Assembly: GCA_034926675.1 (NCBI GenBank)
Contig: JAYFQW010000012.1
Location: forward strand, 20,138 to 84,137
DNA: 64,000 nt
Direction: 5' to 3'
Source of the DNA: Clostridia bacterium
GTDB lineage: Bacteria > Bacillota > DTU025
Under the pieces are notes generated by a model, which was not told the origin of the DNA, did no database searches, and worked only from the letters and a program-made list of their open reading frames with translations. The position numbers and the translations under genes are program-made. This document shows positions 43,933-53,575 of this stretch, one piece after another (the first letter of the stretch is position 1; each line of letters starts with the position of its first letter).

Positions 43933-46125
43933 CTATCCCTCAGGCTCACAACCTCCTGTGAGCTCTCCGAATATCTCAGGCTCAAGGGAAGGCAGCACTG
44001 GACGGTTCCTCATGTCTTGGGGTGTCATGTACCTGCTCCCAGAGCGTTTGGCAGAATCTGCCCGTGCGATGCCTGCTGGCACTGAGAATCCGGGCCCAAT
44101 GGCCGGACCAGGCCACTCCATGAGCTTCAGAAGGCACGCTATTCGTTTCACATCGCTCAGTCGTTTCGCCTCGGCCTCAAGGTGAAGTTTGCTGATTACC
44201 AGTCTCTCGAAGGACGCAGTGAACTCTGAGAGCACCGAGCAGTCCGATAGAGATTCACCTGGCTTCACTTCCCCCGTTTCCCAGTTGATGCTGCGGGATT
44301 CCGCGCAATCGCTTCGCGGTACCGAGCTCTCAAAAGCAGACTGGTATCGCGCCTGCCTGTCGATAAGGTGAAGGGTGGCATCGAGTCGCACCGCTCCCAT
44401 GCCCAAGGGTTTGCCCATGCCGAGGCTGTGGCAGTACATGATTGCTCCATCCGCTCCACTCGCGTGCCCTGGCGCAAGAGCCCAGCAAAGCGCACCAAGC
44501 TCAACGTCTGTTAGGTTGTCGAAGTATACGCGGAATGCGAATCTTACTCCGGCTTTCACAGGCCTCATCTGAGTATTCTGCGTACTCGCCTTATTGGGCC
44601 CATTCCCAATGTCAGCGGTCTCAAGCGCTCGGCAATCTGGATCGCCCGCGTGCCAATAACGTTTGGAGCCTCTGATGGTAGTACAGCCTTCCCGGGAATC
44701 ATAGTGATGCAGGTCGTCCTTTCCCGAGCTCGTCTGAACCAGGTAATTCTGGAAGCTCGTCGGTTTGGGCGAGCTAAGTATCTGGGGAACAAGAGGCTTT
44801 CCGTCACTGCCAGTGATCCATATGCCATCACTAGACTGACCGTCGGCAAGCACTGCATCAGTCACCGATACTCTCCCTGAACGCGCCATGCGTGCAGGAT
44901 TCTTGCAGGAGGAATCGCTGCTGCCGGATGCGGGCTCCGGAGTGAAGCCGAATATCGCTTCAGTATAGTCGACGAATTCTGGATCCCTGATCTCTTTCGG
45001 GATCAGGCTGAGCGGACTATGCCCGTATGGCAGACGAAACATCATCGTAGGTCCGAAGAACACAAGTTCGGCAGGGTTAGTCCTGGGATTGACGAGGTAG
45101 AAAACCGCGTTGTGAGGCGAAGCCATACTGGCCTTGCCATCAAGGCCTATCTTGCGTCCCTCGATCCCTCGCGTCATACTCTGATCCTCGATGAACGCCT
45201 GCCACATCTCACCAGGTATCGGTATCAGCTGGGCTGACTTATCTGGCTCCCATATCGCACAGTCCATATGCTTGCGGTTACCAACCGATCCAGTAACTAC
45301 GAGTGATGCCTCGCATGCGCCCGGTACTCCGGGAACATCGCGAACATTGACTTCCGGGGCAAGAGCAAGGTTGAGAGCGAATCGGTTTCCTCGGCGGGGG
45401 CGCCGCTCTGAAACGGCTCTCTTCTGAGGGATGACGAACGCGGTGTAGCATCCGGTCTTGGTTCCATCTTTGACAATCTGCTTTGTATGTCTCCGCTCAA
45501 CGTGAATGAACGACTCGCCCTCGCGCTTGACGGCTGGACGTATGAAACGCTTTCCATTCACAATCTCCAGATAGCCGCCCCTCAGGTTTGGAGATGGGTA
45601 ATCGAACTCCATTCCGTCGCGATTCCTGGCGCGATTCCTTCCCATCATCTGTTCGCGATACCAATTTCCTAGCGCGCTCCGGTCCGCCACAGCGCGGTAT
45701 ACTAGCTTGCTGTCGCTCACCCAGCACACCTTGCTGTATGTTATGATCTCAACCACTGAGCGTAGCATCCCTCTCAAGCTACTTCCGGGGATCACTGGGC
45801 GATTCGGATCGCCGGTGTGAAAGAACTCCGGTCGATTGGCGACACGGTTACCGAAATGCTTCTTCATATCCTCGCTGTATCCTATAGCAGAGCTTATCCT
45901 ATCGAAGTCCTCGCGACTGATGGGCGCCCGCACAAAGGTAGGCGATTTCGTCTCCAGTTCCACGTCGAAGTAGCCGCTCAGAAGGTCGGGGTCGTACGCA
46001 TCATGGCCTGGAAGCTCCCCGGCTCTGGGGATCACCTTCTCGGGAAGGGGAACGAAGTTGTAGGGCGCCCAGGCCTTATCAGGCGACCGATCTGAACCAA
46101 ACCTCACCTGTTTGGGCAGTTTCAT
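43933..46125 (-). CDS. TIGR03986-family type III CRISPR RAMP protein
   Basis: The 730-residue protein belongs to the large RAMP family found with Csx19 in type III-D-like loci. An early RAMP glycine motif is FHTGDPNRPVIPGSSLRGMLRSVVE (residues about 100-125). A second region towards the C-terminus has LGALCWALAPGH and the Gly-rich HSLGMGKPLGMGAVRLD, typical of RAMP repeats. It is presumably a backbone subunit of the effector complex, covering several guide-RNA repeats. ATG at 46125 follows GGAGGCG and overlaps the Csx19 gene by four bases. It is the last gene of the operon. Confidence 0.8.
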   Translation of the reverse strand: MKLPKQVRFGSDRSPDKAWAPYNFVPLPEKVIPRAGELPGHDAYDPDLLSGYFDVELETKSPTFVRAPISREDFDRISSAIGYSEDMKKHFGNRVANRPEFFHTGDPNRPVIPGSSLRGMLRSVVEIITYSKVCWVSDSKLVYRAVADRSALGNWYREQMMGRNRARNRDGMEFDYPSPNLRGGYLEIVNGKRFIRPAVKREGESFIHVERRHTKQIVKDGTKTGCYTAFVIPQKRAVSERRPRRGNRFALNLALAPEVNVRDVPGVPGACEASLVVTGSVGNRKHMDCAIWEPDKSAQLIPIPGEMWQAFIEDQSMTRGIEGRKIGLDGKASMASPHNAVFYLVNPRTNPAELVFFGPTMMFRLPYGHSPLSLIPKEIRDPEFVDYTEAIFGFTPEPASGSSDSSCKNPARMARSGRVSVTDAVLADGQSSDGIWITGSDGKPLVPQILSSPKPTSFQNYLVQTSSGKDDLHHYDSREGCTTIRGSKRYWHAGDPDCRALETADIGNGPNKASTQNTQMRPVKAGVRFAFRVYFDNLTDVELGALCWALAPGHASGADGAIMYCHSLGMGKPLGMGAVRLDATLHLIDRQARYQSAFESSVPRSDCAESRSINWETGEVKPGESLSDCSVLSEFTASFERLVISKLHLEAEAKRLSDVKRIACLLKLMEWPGPAIGPGFSVPAGIARADSAKRSGSRYMTPQDMRNRPVLPSLEPEIFGELTGGCEPEG

Positions 46126-46760
46126 GTTCTCGCCTCCACGAAGAGATCTACGAGACGGCTGGCCGATACGCGCATCGCACCCATGTCGTCCTCCGAAAGA
46201 TAGTGACGTACCTTAAGGCGCAGTGGTCTAGTCTTCCCGTCCCAGATTCCGCACATGTTGTCCAACTCAAGAGGCACAGCGTGCTCAAGGCCTTGCGACC
46301 CGTCCCGGACTCGGGTGAACCCACTGCGGGCGTACAGGATGCGAGTTCCCCACAGGATCTGATCTTCGTCGAAATACTCAGTTAGCAATGGCCTAACACC
46401 TGATGTTCCGCGAACACATGCGTCCATCGCCTCATCCAGGATAGCTCTGCATCGAAATGCTCCAGACCCAGTTCGCCAGGCAAACACCTCACCGAGGTTT
46501 CCAAACAGACGAATATCGTGCAAGCTCTCGCCGCAAAGCGCTGGAGAGATGGCGGAAGCACATCGATCAGATGTGGCAAGCCCGTTCTCGCCTAGCTTCC
46601 CCCAGGTTACGCCGTTGCCCGAGTGTGCCAGAAGCCACTTAAGCTGCAAGCTTCTCATGGTGCTTTCTGCCCATGCCGCCGGATCCGATACGAGCGGTGC
46701 AAGGTCTACGGAGACAACCGTGGGCGCGCAGCTATGTATCTCTCGCTTCCACTCGCTCAT
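46122..46760 (-). CDS. csx19: Csx19 (TIGR03984-family type III-D CRISPR protein)
   Basis: This 212-residue protein matches what I know of Csx19. It has IRLFGNLGEVFAWRTGSGAFRCRAILDE, then EYFDEDQILWGTRILYARSGFTRVRDGSQGLEHAVPLEL, and the conserved VRHYLSEDDMGAMRVSASRLVDLF at the C-terminus. Its biochemical role is uncertain; it is a small accessory subunit found in III-D effector loci. It starts at ATG behind CAGGAGGAAC and overlaps both neighbours by four bases. Confidence 0.8.
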   Translation of the reverse strand: MSEWKREIHSCAPTVVSVDLAPLVSDPAAWAESTMRSLQLKWLLAHSGNGVTWGKLGENGLATSDRCASAISPALCGESLHDIRLFGNLGEVFAWRTGSGAFRCRAILDEAMDACVRGTSGVRPLLTEYFDEDQILWGTRILYARSGFTRVRDGSQGLEHAVPLELDNMCGIWDGKTRPLRLKVRHYLSEDDMGAMRVSASRLVDLFVEART

Positions 46761-48220
46761 GGTCGTTCCTCCTGACAGTGCGCTGTGAAATCCCGCACTG
46801 ATCTCTCAAGCAACCCGCTCGGGTCGGTTACGTTGAGCCCGCAAGCGGTCTCCGTTATCGTTGACGTATCGTTGTCAAATGTCAATCTAGCCTCTCTCCC
46901 CGCAAGCCTGCCCCTGCCGACGCTTACTTCGCCTCCAATGGGAAGGTCGCCAGTCCACAGATCCTTAAGCAGCAGTATCATGAGCCCGCGTTCCCACGGA
47001 GACGGATCTTTGACCGTTATCGAAGTCTCGAATACGGTGTTCTCACTGCCGAAGACCGGTTGTTCGTTGAAGAGCCGACCTTCGCGGGGGCCTCCCGTGA
47101 ACCTGTCGATGCTGACTCTGCCCTGAACTAGATTAGTGACGCCTCCGTCGATCCGAGATTCTGAAACCTCTACCCGGCTGGCAATGGGTTCCTCCGAGGC
47201 GGCGTCTGTCACTCTGCTGGATCCGAAAAGGCCGTCTATCATCTGCTTGGCGCGGTCACGGTCAGTCTGCAGACTGGCGATGCGCAGTGCACGCGCTCGG
47301 AGAGCGCCGGCCAGACTGGTTCCAGGAACCACAGGGTGCAGGATTCCGTCTGAGCCCATGCTGTGGATGTGCACCATGTCGGGTTCCATATCGCCCGTGC
47401 TCCCGGCGGAGCGAATCAACATCGCCCCCATCAAACCGAACTTCGCCTTGATTCTCAGCATTCTGCGCCTATCGGGCACCGCCTCGGCACCGATGACTTT
47501 CCCAAGATCGCAGGGCTCAACCGCATACTCCAACCCCAGCGGCTCAGCGCCGTGGACGAGCCATTGTACCAGATCGTCCACTTGCCTCAGATGGTACTGC
47601 CTGACACGCCACCCAGATGTTCTGATCCTTCCGTAGCCTCGCCGTTTGCGTGCTCCAAGCGTGATCGAGCCATCAATGAGACCCCAAAGGGCTGAGACCA
47701 GTGCCTTCCTCAGGTCCGCCTCAGGATCAGAGTTGCAAGACTCACTAATGCACAATTCCATCCTGACAGGGAACTCGGTGCCGGCCCGCCATAGCTCTAC
47801 GTCGAACTTGGCGCGATCAGCCGCAGCACGCAGGCGGGGTTCAAGTCGGACTCCATCCCGAATCTCTATTCCGCTCGTCCTGCCAAATGAGTCTTCCACT
47901 ATGAGTGGACTCTGGACGCCCTCCCCGACCTCGGAGTTCTGGACTGCTCCGAACAGCAACGCCGATAGCGATTCACTGGTCTCCCTCTGCCCAAAACCCA
48001 GCTGTCGCTCCCGGAGGTATGATCTCAGGGCGCCCGAAATGCTTGCACCTGTCAGAAGCGGGCCTCCTCCGGATCGGTCTCGGAGCAAGGGCATGTCGGT
48101 CAACCCCTCACTCTCTACGCCGCCCAGATGAGCCGGCGAGTCCAGGGTAAGCGTGAATTCGACGATCAGTCGGGTCGCTACCTGTCGCGAACGCGCGCCC
48201 GCCCAATACTCGGTTGTCAT
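46757..48220 (-). CDS. Csm3-like double RAMP (Cas7) protein
   Basis: The 487-residue protein contains two Cas7-type RAMP units. In the first, LDSPAHLGGVESEGLTDMPLLRD is followed by the glycine motif GPLLTGASISGALRSYL; Asp42 (TDM) lies where Csm3 has its target-RNA-cutting Asp. In the second, from about residue 265, GDMEPDMVHIHSMGSDG precedes HPVVPGTSLAGALRARAL, again with a candidate Asp. The protein thus could supply two backbone positions and two cleavage sites. ATG 48220 follows GGAGGTGAGC and overlaps Csx10. Confidence 0.8.
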   Translation of the reverse strand: MTTEYWAGARSRQVATRLIVEFTLTLDSPAHLGGVESEGLTDMPLLRDRSGGGPLLTGASISGALRSYLRERQLGFGQRETSESLSALLFGAVQNSEVGEGVQSPLIVEDSFGRTSGIEIRDGVRLEPRLRAAADRAKFDVELWRAGTEFPVRMELCISESCNSDPEADLRKALVSALWGLIDGSITLGARKRRGYGRIRTSGWRVRQYHLRQVDDLVQWLVHGAEPLGLEYAVEPCDLGKVIGAEAVPDRRRMLRIKAKFGLMGAMLIRSAGSTGDMEPDMVHIHSMGSDGILHPVVPGTSLAGALRARALRIASLQTDRDRAKQMIDGLFGSSRVTDAASEEPIASRVEVSESRIDGGVTNLVQGRVSIDRFTGGPREGRLFNEQPVFGSENTVFETSITVKDPSPWERGLMILLLKDLWTGDLPIGGEVSVGRGRLAGREARLTFDNDTSTITETACGLNVTDPSGLLERSVRDFTAHCQEERP

Positions 48221-49815
48221 CTGCTCACCTCCCGTGAACTCCTGACTGCAAGGCCTATTACTGACTCAACGAACCTCAAATTGTACTCGTACTGCAGCGT
48301 ACCGGCGATACGGGCGGGATCAACCGGTCCAATCGCGGGAACGCTGTCAGTACTCTCGGCTGCTCCGATCGCAATCCATATCTCAGCCGGGTGATTCACA
48401 CGATACTTGAGCCACTTGAGCCATGGCCCGCCGCCGATCATCCCACGGCTGAACGCTCTGCTGGCCGAGGTGCGGGCCTCGATGTGCTCAAGAAACTCAT
48501 TCAGGCGCGCCGTCCCCTGGTCAGGCGGCAGTTCTATGCAGTTCAGGACTATTGAACGCACCTGCTGCAACTGCGAGTTGGGCGGTCGGACGCCTACGCC
48601 CGACTCCTGCATCAGACACACCGCCGCTATGGTAACCGCCGCATCAAGCTTCGACCGCAGTATGCGCTCGACCATCTTCTTGGCAATCCGCTCGCTCGCT
48701 CCGTCAAACTCCGGCACTCGCGAGTCGACCACGTATGGGCCAAAGCCGTATGAGCGCTCGTAGGACGGCTCCTCATGCCAGTTGATCGCCAGACGCCCAA
48801 ACCCTCCGCTGACACGTTCACCTAACCCTCGTTCCTCGAGTGCCAAGAGTCGGTCGGCATCCACGTTCTCTCGAAACCGCAGTTGGACCACGCTGCCCAT
48901 CATCACCGCCGCTTCCTGCTGGGTCGGCAGGCCCCACTTACGGTTGAACCCTCCAATCCAACGCATTCTCACAAAAGCCTTATCCACCATCGGCGCTTGG
49001 GCAAGGCCGAGCGCTTCCGCCGTTGCCGCAGCAATGCTCCGAGCATCAGCACAGCTTTGGCCGTACTCATTCCGGAGCAGCGCGTCACTGAGAAGCGTTA
49101 TCGTGGCAGTGGAATTCGGCTTCAAGGGCACAATCCTGCTATCCGCCTCAGGGACCTCCTGCCATTCCTCAGAGTCTCCGATGAGCTCCCATGTGACTCG
49201 ACCATAGCCTGCGGTTCTCGATCGTCCCAGATGCGACTCGCCATTTAGTAACCCGCGAATGACATCGGCGTCCGCATCCTCATCACAAACCACCGCAGCC
49301 TCGAACACCTGACCTGGCGATAACGCCTCGTATCTGAAGACTGCGCCGGACCCCCTAACAGGCCTGCCGGCGGCCCTGTCGCGCGCTAAGTGTATGGCCA
49401 GCTCTGTTTGAGGGCTCACGAGTAGCGCATCCCGGCGATCGGGGGCGCAGAAGCTCGCTTTGGGACGTTCGGACATGTCGTCTTCGGGTTCTGTCACGGC
49501 TAGGTCGAAAACAGGCTGGGATGTATGCTTTCGAACACGCCACGAAAGCGGCATAGGCAAGGCGCGCCTGCCGCTCTTGTCAACGATATAGCCATTGAGA
49601 TACCGGGTGGTGCGACCGAAGAAGACCCTCTGTACCACTGGATCAGTCGCATCTAGATCGGTAGATCCATTCCGCCTGAGGTATGCCCAGATGGCGGCAC
49701 CGCGCAAGACCGTACCCGGTATGAAGTTGTAAGTAACCGAGCTATTCGGATCTCCTCCGAGACTTGACAGGATCACCGGCTGCACTAGAGTGACCGTGTA
49801 ACGCAGTACTCTCAC
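48217..49815 (-). CDS. csx10: Csx10-family type III-D RAMP protein (Cas5-like)
   Basis: The 532-residue RAMP begins VLRYTVTLVQPVILSSLGGDPNS and continues with NFIPGTVLRGAAIWAYLR, the family's glycine-helix motif. GYIVDKSGRRALPMPLSWRV follows, then LGRSRTAGYGRVTWEL. Csx10 takes the Cas5/Csm4-Cmr3 place in III-D complexes, capping the crRNA 5' handle. The GTG start at 49815 overlaps the upstream RAMP stop by four bases. The second half (from about 290) carries another weaker RAMP-like region with a Gly-rich LGERVSGGFGRLAINW. Confidence 0.8.
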   Translation of the reverse strand: MRVLRYTVTLVQPVILSSLGGDPNSSVTYNFIPGTVLRGAAIWAYLRRNGSTDLDATDPVVQRVFFGRTTRYLNGYIVDKSGRRALPMPLSWRVRKHTSQPVFDLAVTEPEDDMSERPKASFCAPDRRDALLVSPQTELAIHLARDRAAGRPVRGSGAVFRYEALSPGQVFEAAVVCDEDADADVIRGLLNGESHLGRSRTAGYGRVTWELIGDSEEWQEVPEADSRIVPLKPNSTATITLLSDALLRNEYGQSCADARSIAAATAEALGLAQAPMVDKAFVRMRWIGGFNRKWGLPTQQEAAVMMGSVVQLRFRENVDADRLLALEERGLGERVSGGFGRLAINWHEEPSYERSYGFGPYVVDSRVPEFDGASERIAKKMVERILRSKLDAAVTIAAVCLMQESGVGVRPPNSQLQQVRSIVLNCIELPPDQGTARLNEFLEHIEARTSASRAFSRGMIGGGPWLKWLKYRVNHPAEIWIAIGAAESTDSVPAIGPVDPARIAGTLQYEYNLRFVESVIGLAVRSSREVSR

Positions 49816-50519
49816 CGTGCATCACCCCTCGCCAGTCGCTCGAAATCCGCAAAATGGGCCATGGTAGTATCGACCGCTGCTTCACCAGCCCGATACTCAA
49901 GGAATCGGATTGACAGCCTGCCCTGCCCCCGATTCCTTGAGAGACCCCCCCGCCTGACCCCCAGTGCACATGCGGTTAACAGACTGAGCTGTGCATCTGA
50001 CGCAACACTAGTGAATGACAGTGGCGCCAAGAACGACAGCCCTCGTGTCGCGACGCGTGTGGAGCGCAGCGTGTTGCGCTGTGGAGCTCCGGTGACTTGG
50101 TCTACCGCAGTCTGCTTCCGGATATCGGTAAGGGACTCTAGCACCTGCACTGGCGAGAGCGTGACTGCCTTGTTCGTTGGTTCGGTAATGGCTGCACGCA
50201 CTGCTACGCATAGGGGAACCGGCAGCGTCGCGTCGGCAATGTGCAGGTTTCCCTCAGCGCCCGCCTGGCTTCCAGGCGTTCCGAACAGGAGAGCCGCAGC
50301 CTCGCGTGCACGTTCGATGCCCGGGCTTCCGGCGCTCTCCAGTGAATAGAGGATGTTGAAGCACTCCTCAACCAGCAGTCCCTTGACCGACCTTCCCGGG
50401 ATTATCGGAAGGCCGATAACTGGATCGTGCTCAACCTCGATGTCCACTGCTCCCGTGGCCCCCTTCCCGCTTCCGAAAGCCGTGTCGCTCAGCAGTTCGA
50501 TGTTCAGAAACGACTGCAC
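49812..50519 (-). CDS. Cas7-type RAMP protein (Csm3-like)
   Basis: This single-unit RAMP of about 235 residues starts FLNIELLSDTAFGSGKG. GAVDIEVEHDPVIGLPIIPGRSVKGLLVEE gives both the candidate catalytic Asp and the RAMP glycine motif. RRGGLSRNRGQGRLSI near the end is the usual Gly-rich loop. I chose GTG at 50519, right after the cas10 stop, because GAGGAGGTG lies six to seven bases before it. The frame is open 27 bases further upstream within cas10. It should form part of the complex backbone. Confidence 0.78.
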   Translation of the reverse strand: MQSFLNIELLSDTAFGSGKGATGAVDIEVEHDPVIGLPIIPGRSVKGLLVEECFNILYSLESAGSPGIERAREAAALLFGTPGSQAGAEGNLHIADATLPVPLCVAVRAAITEPTNKAVTLSPVQVLESLTDIRKQTAVDQVTGAPQRNTLRSTRVATRGLSFLAPLSFTSVASDAQLSLLTACALGVRRGGLSRNRGQGRLSIRFLEYRAGEAAVDTTMAHFADFERLARGDAR

Positions 50520-50520
50520 T

Positions 50521-52089
50521 TCAGGCACCTCCTCGCGACGATCCACTCAGCGGGACGATATAGTCCATGAGCTCAATGGCATCAAAGTATCCGCACTGAT
50601 CCGCGTGCCATCCGGTCTGCGCAAAATCCGGAAACTCCGGGTCAAGGTCGGGAAGGCTTCTGCCCTCTCTGTAGACAGTGAGGAACCGTCTGACTGCGTC
50701 AGGTCCGCGCATGAGGGCTCCGGCCAGATCCTTTGCTTTGCTGCGACTGCCGCTCCACTCCGGACCCTGGAATTCCGCGACGAGGCGGTCTATCACTTCC
50801 CACGATCGATAGGGGTGTATGGGATTCGAGTCCAGTGTGACAGGACGAAGGCTGAGTCTACCCGAAGCAGTCCTGTACTCTCTGTCCCTGATCTCATGAA
50901 GAACACCTACCGACCCTGCCGCTGCGACGTCCCAGTCCATGCAGGATGAGGCTTCGAGTCTCCTGTGCTCCATGCGATAGCGCTTTGCGTTTTGGCAAAG
51001 CGTTTCGGCCATATCGTAGGCCCATGCAAACGGATAGTGCGCCTTCACCATCGCGATGCCCGCACACGCCGTGAGCGGTCCACCACCGTCTGATAGATCC
51101 CTTGCCCCGAAGTGTTTGAGAAACTCTGCCGCTAAGGGAAGTGCCACTCGTGCGTCGCATACGAAAGTGAAATCATCTCCACTCAGCAGTATAGGCCTGA
51201 AGGGAAGGAGTGACTTACCGTGCATGGACTCAAGGGTTATCTTGGCCGGGGTAGCCTTGCGACAATCCGGGGCCGAAATCGCCCCTTCATGCGCCGATCG
51301 AATCAGAGTGCTGATGGTCCTGGCAAGCGCTCCATTAGCTATGCCTGTGACCTCGCGTGACAAGACACGTAGCGCCTCCGCACAGGCATCACCATCATTC
51401 TGATGCTTCATGAGAACCGACTGGAAGCGCTTTCCCACACTGTTACCGTCTATGTGCACCACGGCAAAACGGCTTGACTCTCCTACGTCCCTTCCCAGTT
51501 GGTCGAACTCAGTTGCGAAGTCGAAGCGACTGCCAAGCTCACATCCGAAGCGTACTCTCAGGGCCTGGTTGGCATCGTCGGTGGCGTTCCTCTTGGCAAG
51601 CACCTCAGCCGAGGCCTCCACTACAGTCGATGGATCCTGCCCAATCATGTCCGTCACTCCGACAGCCGCAAGCCCGGTCGACCGGCATGCAGCAGTGACT
51701 CCAAGACCCATCAATGGCGCATCTGGAGCGGTACGCTGCTTCCTGTCTGCAACATCACGGAAGGCCCTCTGAACTGCCGCAGCAAGGTTGCAGCGTCCAT
51801 CGTACCCGGCAGAGCCTAGAACGACATTGAGCCCAGGAGCCCGCGTGATCACCAAGTGTGAGAGCGCGTGAGCAAAGACTGTGACCTGGGCATCATCATC
51901 GAACTCCACAACCGCATTTCCTCCGGCAGCGTATATCAGCCGAGCGCCGGGACAATCCTTCAGACTCTCCCTGACCCATTCGTCAGACGCGAGCGACACA
52001 AGACGCGAGGCTCCAATATTCTCGCGGAGCAGGTTGCCTCTGAACACATAGCTCTGAATAGAAGACACGTCCGCTACGACTACCTTCAT
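50521..52089 (-). CDS. cas10: Cas10-family protein without HD domain, palm motif SGDD
   Basis: The 522-residue protein is a Cas10/Cmr2-type polymerase-cyclase subunit. It begins directly with the first palm region: VVVADVSSIQSYVFRGNLLRENIGASRLV, then YAAGGNAVVEFDDD. There is no preceding HD nuclease domain. FAVVHIDGNSVGKRFQ follows at about 207-222. The second palm has LLSGDDFTFVCD (residues 301-312), where the usual GGDD is SGDD. Both Asp residues needed for cyclic-oligoadenylate synthesis are kept. A CARF-nuclease gene lies directly upstream in the operon, so signalling may well be retained. The start ATG at 52089 follows AAGGGGGTG. Confidence 0.82.
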   Translation of the reverse strand: MKVVVADVSSIQSYVFRGNLLRENIGASRLVSLASDEWVRESLKDCPGARLIYAAGGNAVVEFDDDAQVTVFAHALSHLVITRAPGLNVVLGSAGYDGRCNLAAAVQRAFRDVADRKQRTAPDAPLMGLGVTAACRSTGLAAVGVTDMIGQDPSTVVEASAEVLAKRNATDDANQALRVRFGCELGSRFDFATEFDQLGRDVGESSRFAVVHIDGNSVGKRFQSVLMKHQNDGDACAEALRVLSREVTGIANGALARTISTLIRSAHEGAISAPDCRKATPAKITLESMHGKSLLPFRPILLSGDDFTFVCDARVALPLAAEFLKHFGARDLSDGGGPLTACAGIAMVKAHYPFAWAYDMAETLCQNAKRYRMEHRRLEASSCMDWDVAAAGSVGVLHEIRDREYRTASGRLSLRPVTLDSNPIHPYRSWEVIDRLVAEFQGPEWSGSRSKAKDLAGALMRGPDAVRRFLTVYREGRSLPDLDPEFPDFAQTGWHADQCGYFDAIELMDYIVPLSGSSRGGA

Positions 52090-52109
52090 GATCAGTCAAC
52101 ACCCCCTTG

Positions 52110-53453
52110 TCACCCCAGAATCCACTTCTTGAGTCTCTCTGGGAGGAACGCGAGATCTCTGGCGCCAAACACCTCAACAGGAGCTTGCCCTTCGGTAAGC
52201 AGATCTCTTCGGCATTCCTCCTTTACCAACTCCGGTCGATCAGACGTACACACTAGGGCGAACCGTGCTTCATCGCCACCCAGCTGAGTAGCACGCATGT
52301 GGGCTTCGAAGAGCTTCCACTTTCTGATCTTCGCCTTCTTGTCTCTTGTGCACGATACGACGAACACTTGGTATCCTCGCATTGCCACACAGTCTATCTC
52401 GAATCCCACAGACTGATCCTCTGAAAACTGGCTGTGCTGCGCCCGAATTGTCGCGTTCCACATGATGTCGTGCAGCCCGCATTCCTCGGCGATATCGCTG
52501 AAGGCCATGAATGCGCATTCTTCTAGCCATCCTCCACACAACCAAGACAGGAAGTCTCGACAATTCGAGAACCCAGCGTTTCTTGCCGCATCCGATATCC
52601 GAATATCCAAATGGGCGCCATTCACGCCATCTGGCTCGAGACCCCCCCCTCTCACCGTTCCAGTAGCCTCAGCTAAGGAATTCGCCAGAAACGGAGTGCT
52701 CGGGAAACCCATTATCATGGAACCTACTTCGTTCTCGCATGCTGACGCTTTGGCTGGCGTAGTGCTATGCGCTTGTTCGAGACGATCTAGTGCCTTTCTG
52801 AGTGGATCGACCACCGTATCTCTCCAGTCATCCCGCGCTTTCTCGTTACACTGCATCTGGATCAGCGCGGATCGCAGCCCCCCCAGCGCTGTACCTGATC
52901 GCCGGGGAGCCTCCGCCAGTTCCCAATCGTGTAGTTCAAGTAGGTCATCGAACGACATGCTCACCGTTGTCCCGAGGCTGAACTGCAGACACGGTCCACA
53001 TCCGTCATATGGCTCCACAACCATTCGGAGCCCGTCAGGCGAAAGATAGCTGAACTGCACTGAGCGGTGATTCTCCTTAGCCCACTCCCGTACCGCGTAG
53101 TAAGAATGGGCCACCATGACTTTGGTTCCCCCTGTGTAGTTGAGGCCAACTCTGTGATCCGAAGGGACAGTCCTGAGGATGCTGTTGACGTGCAGTCTCA
53201 CATCCCTCGGATCGTCCGGTTCCACACACGTGTGTTCCAAGGATGGCGCCAAGACCTGCTCGCGCCTCAAGTGTTCCGCGAGTCTGTCGGCGATGCCTTT
53301 GGTCTCTCTCGACTCAACCAAAACAACATGACCTCCGTTAGCCAGAAGCGCTTTGGCTGATACGGCATTGGGAAGGGGATTCCCGCCTACCAGGAGTATC
53401 AGAGTATCGACTTGTTCGAGAGCTCGCGACACGAGCGCTACATCGTCACGCAT
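52110..53453 (-). CDS. CARF-domain nuclease, Card1/Can2-like (DUF1887 group)
   Basis: The roughly 447-residue protein has an N-terminal CARF domain: VDTLILLVGGNPLPNAVSA, then VGLNYTGGTKVMVAHSYY with the ligand-binding TGGTK at about 107-111. A C-terminal PD-(D/E)xK-like region (about 315-447) has GGWLEECAFMAF, GFEIDCVAM, VFVVSCTRDKK and KLFEAHMRATQLGGDEARFALVC. Relatives such as Card1 bind cyclic oligoadenylate and cut nucleic acids. Here the E-x-K of the nuclease motif reads S-C-T. I chose ATG 53453 because AGGA sits ten bases upstream; GTG 53459 is possible. First gene of the type III operon. Confidence 0.75.
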   Translation of the reverse strand: MRDDVALVSRALEQVDTLILLVGGNPLPNAVSAKALLANGGHVVLVESRETKGIADRLAEHLRREQVLAPSLEHTCVEPDDPRDVRLHVNSILRTVPSDHRVGLNYTGGTKVMVAHSYYAVREWAKENHRSVQFSYLSPDGLRMVVEPYDGCGPCLQFSLGTTVSMSFDDLLELHDWELAEAPRRSGTALGGLRSALIQMQCNEKARDDWRDTVVDPLRKALDRLEQAHSTTPAKASACENEVGSMIMGFPSTPFLANSLAEATGTVRGGGLEPDGVNGAHLDIRISDAARNAGFSNCRDFLSWLCGGWLEECAFMAFSDIAEECGLHDIMWNATIRAQHSQFSEDQSVGFEIDCVAMRGYQVFVVSCTRDKKAKIRKWKLFEAHMRATQLGGDEARFALVCTSDRPELVKEECRRDLLTEGQAPVEVFGARDLAFLPERLKKWILG

Positions 53454-53575
53454 GTACACTTCTTCCTTTCTCTATGGGAATACGTTGTGATAATATATAT
53501 ATGATCCTATGGTAATTCCACATTATTGGTTTCGTGCTGTTGTATTTGACTTGACTTTCTGAATTCCTGCATCAC
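53454..53575 (-). promoter_or_regulatory. Upstream region of the type III operon
   Basis: An AT-rich block (TATATATATTATC on the minus strand, about 53490-53505) lies 40-50 bases before the first ATG and could be the -10 region. No good -35 was found. AAAGGAAG is the ribosome site. Confidence 0.4.
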
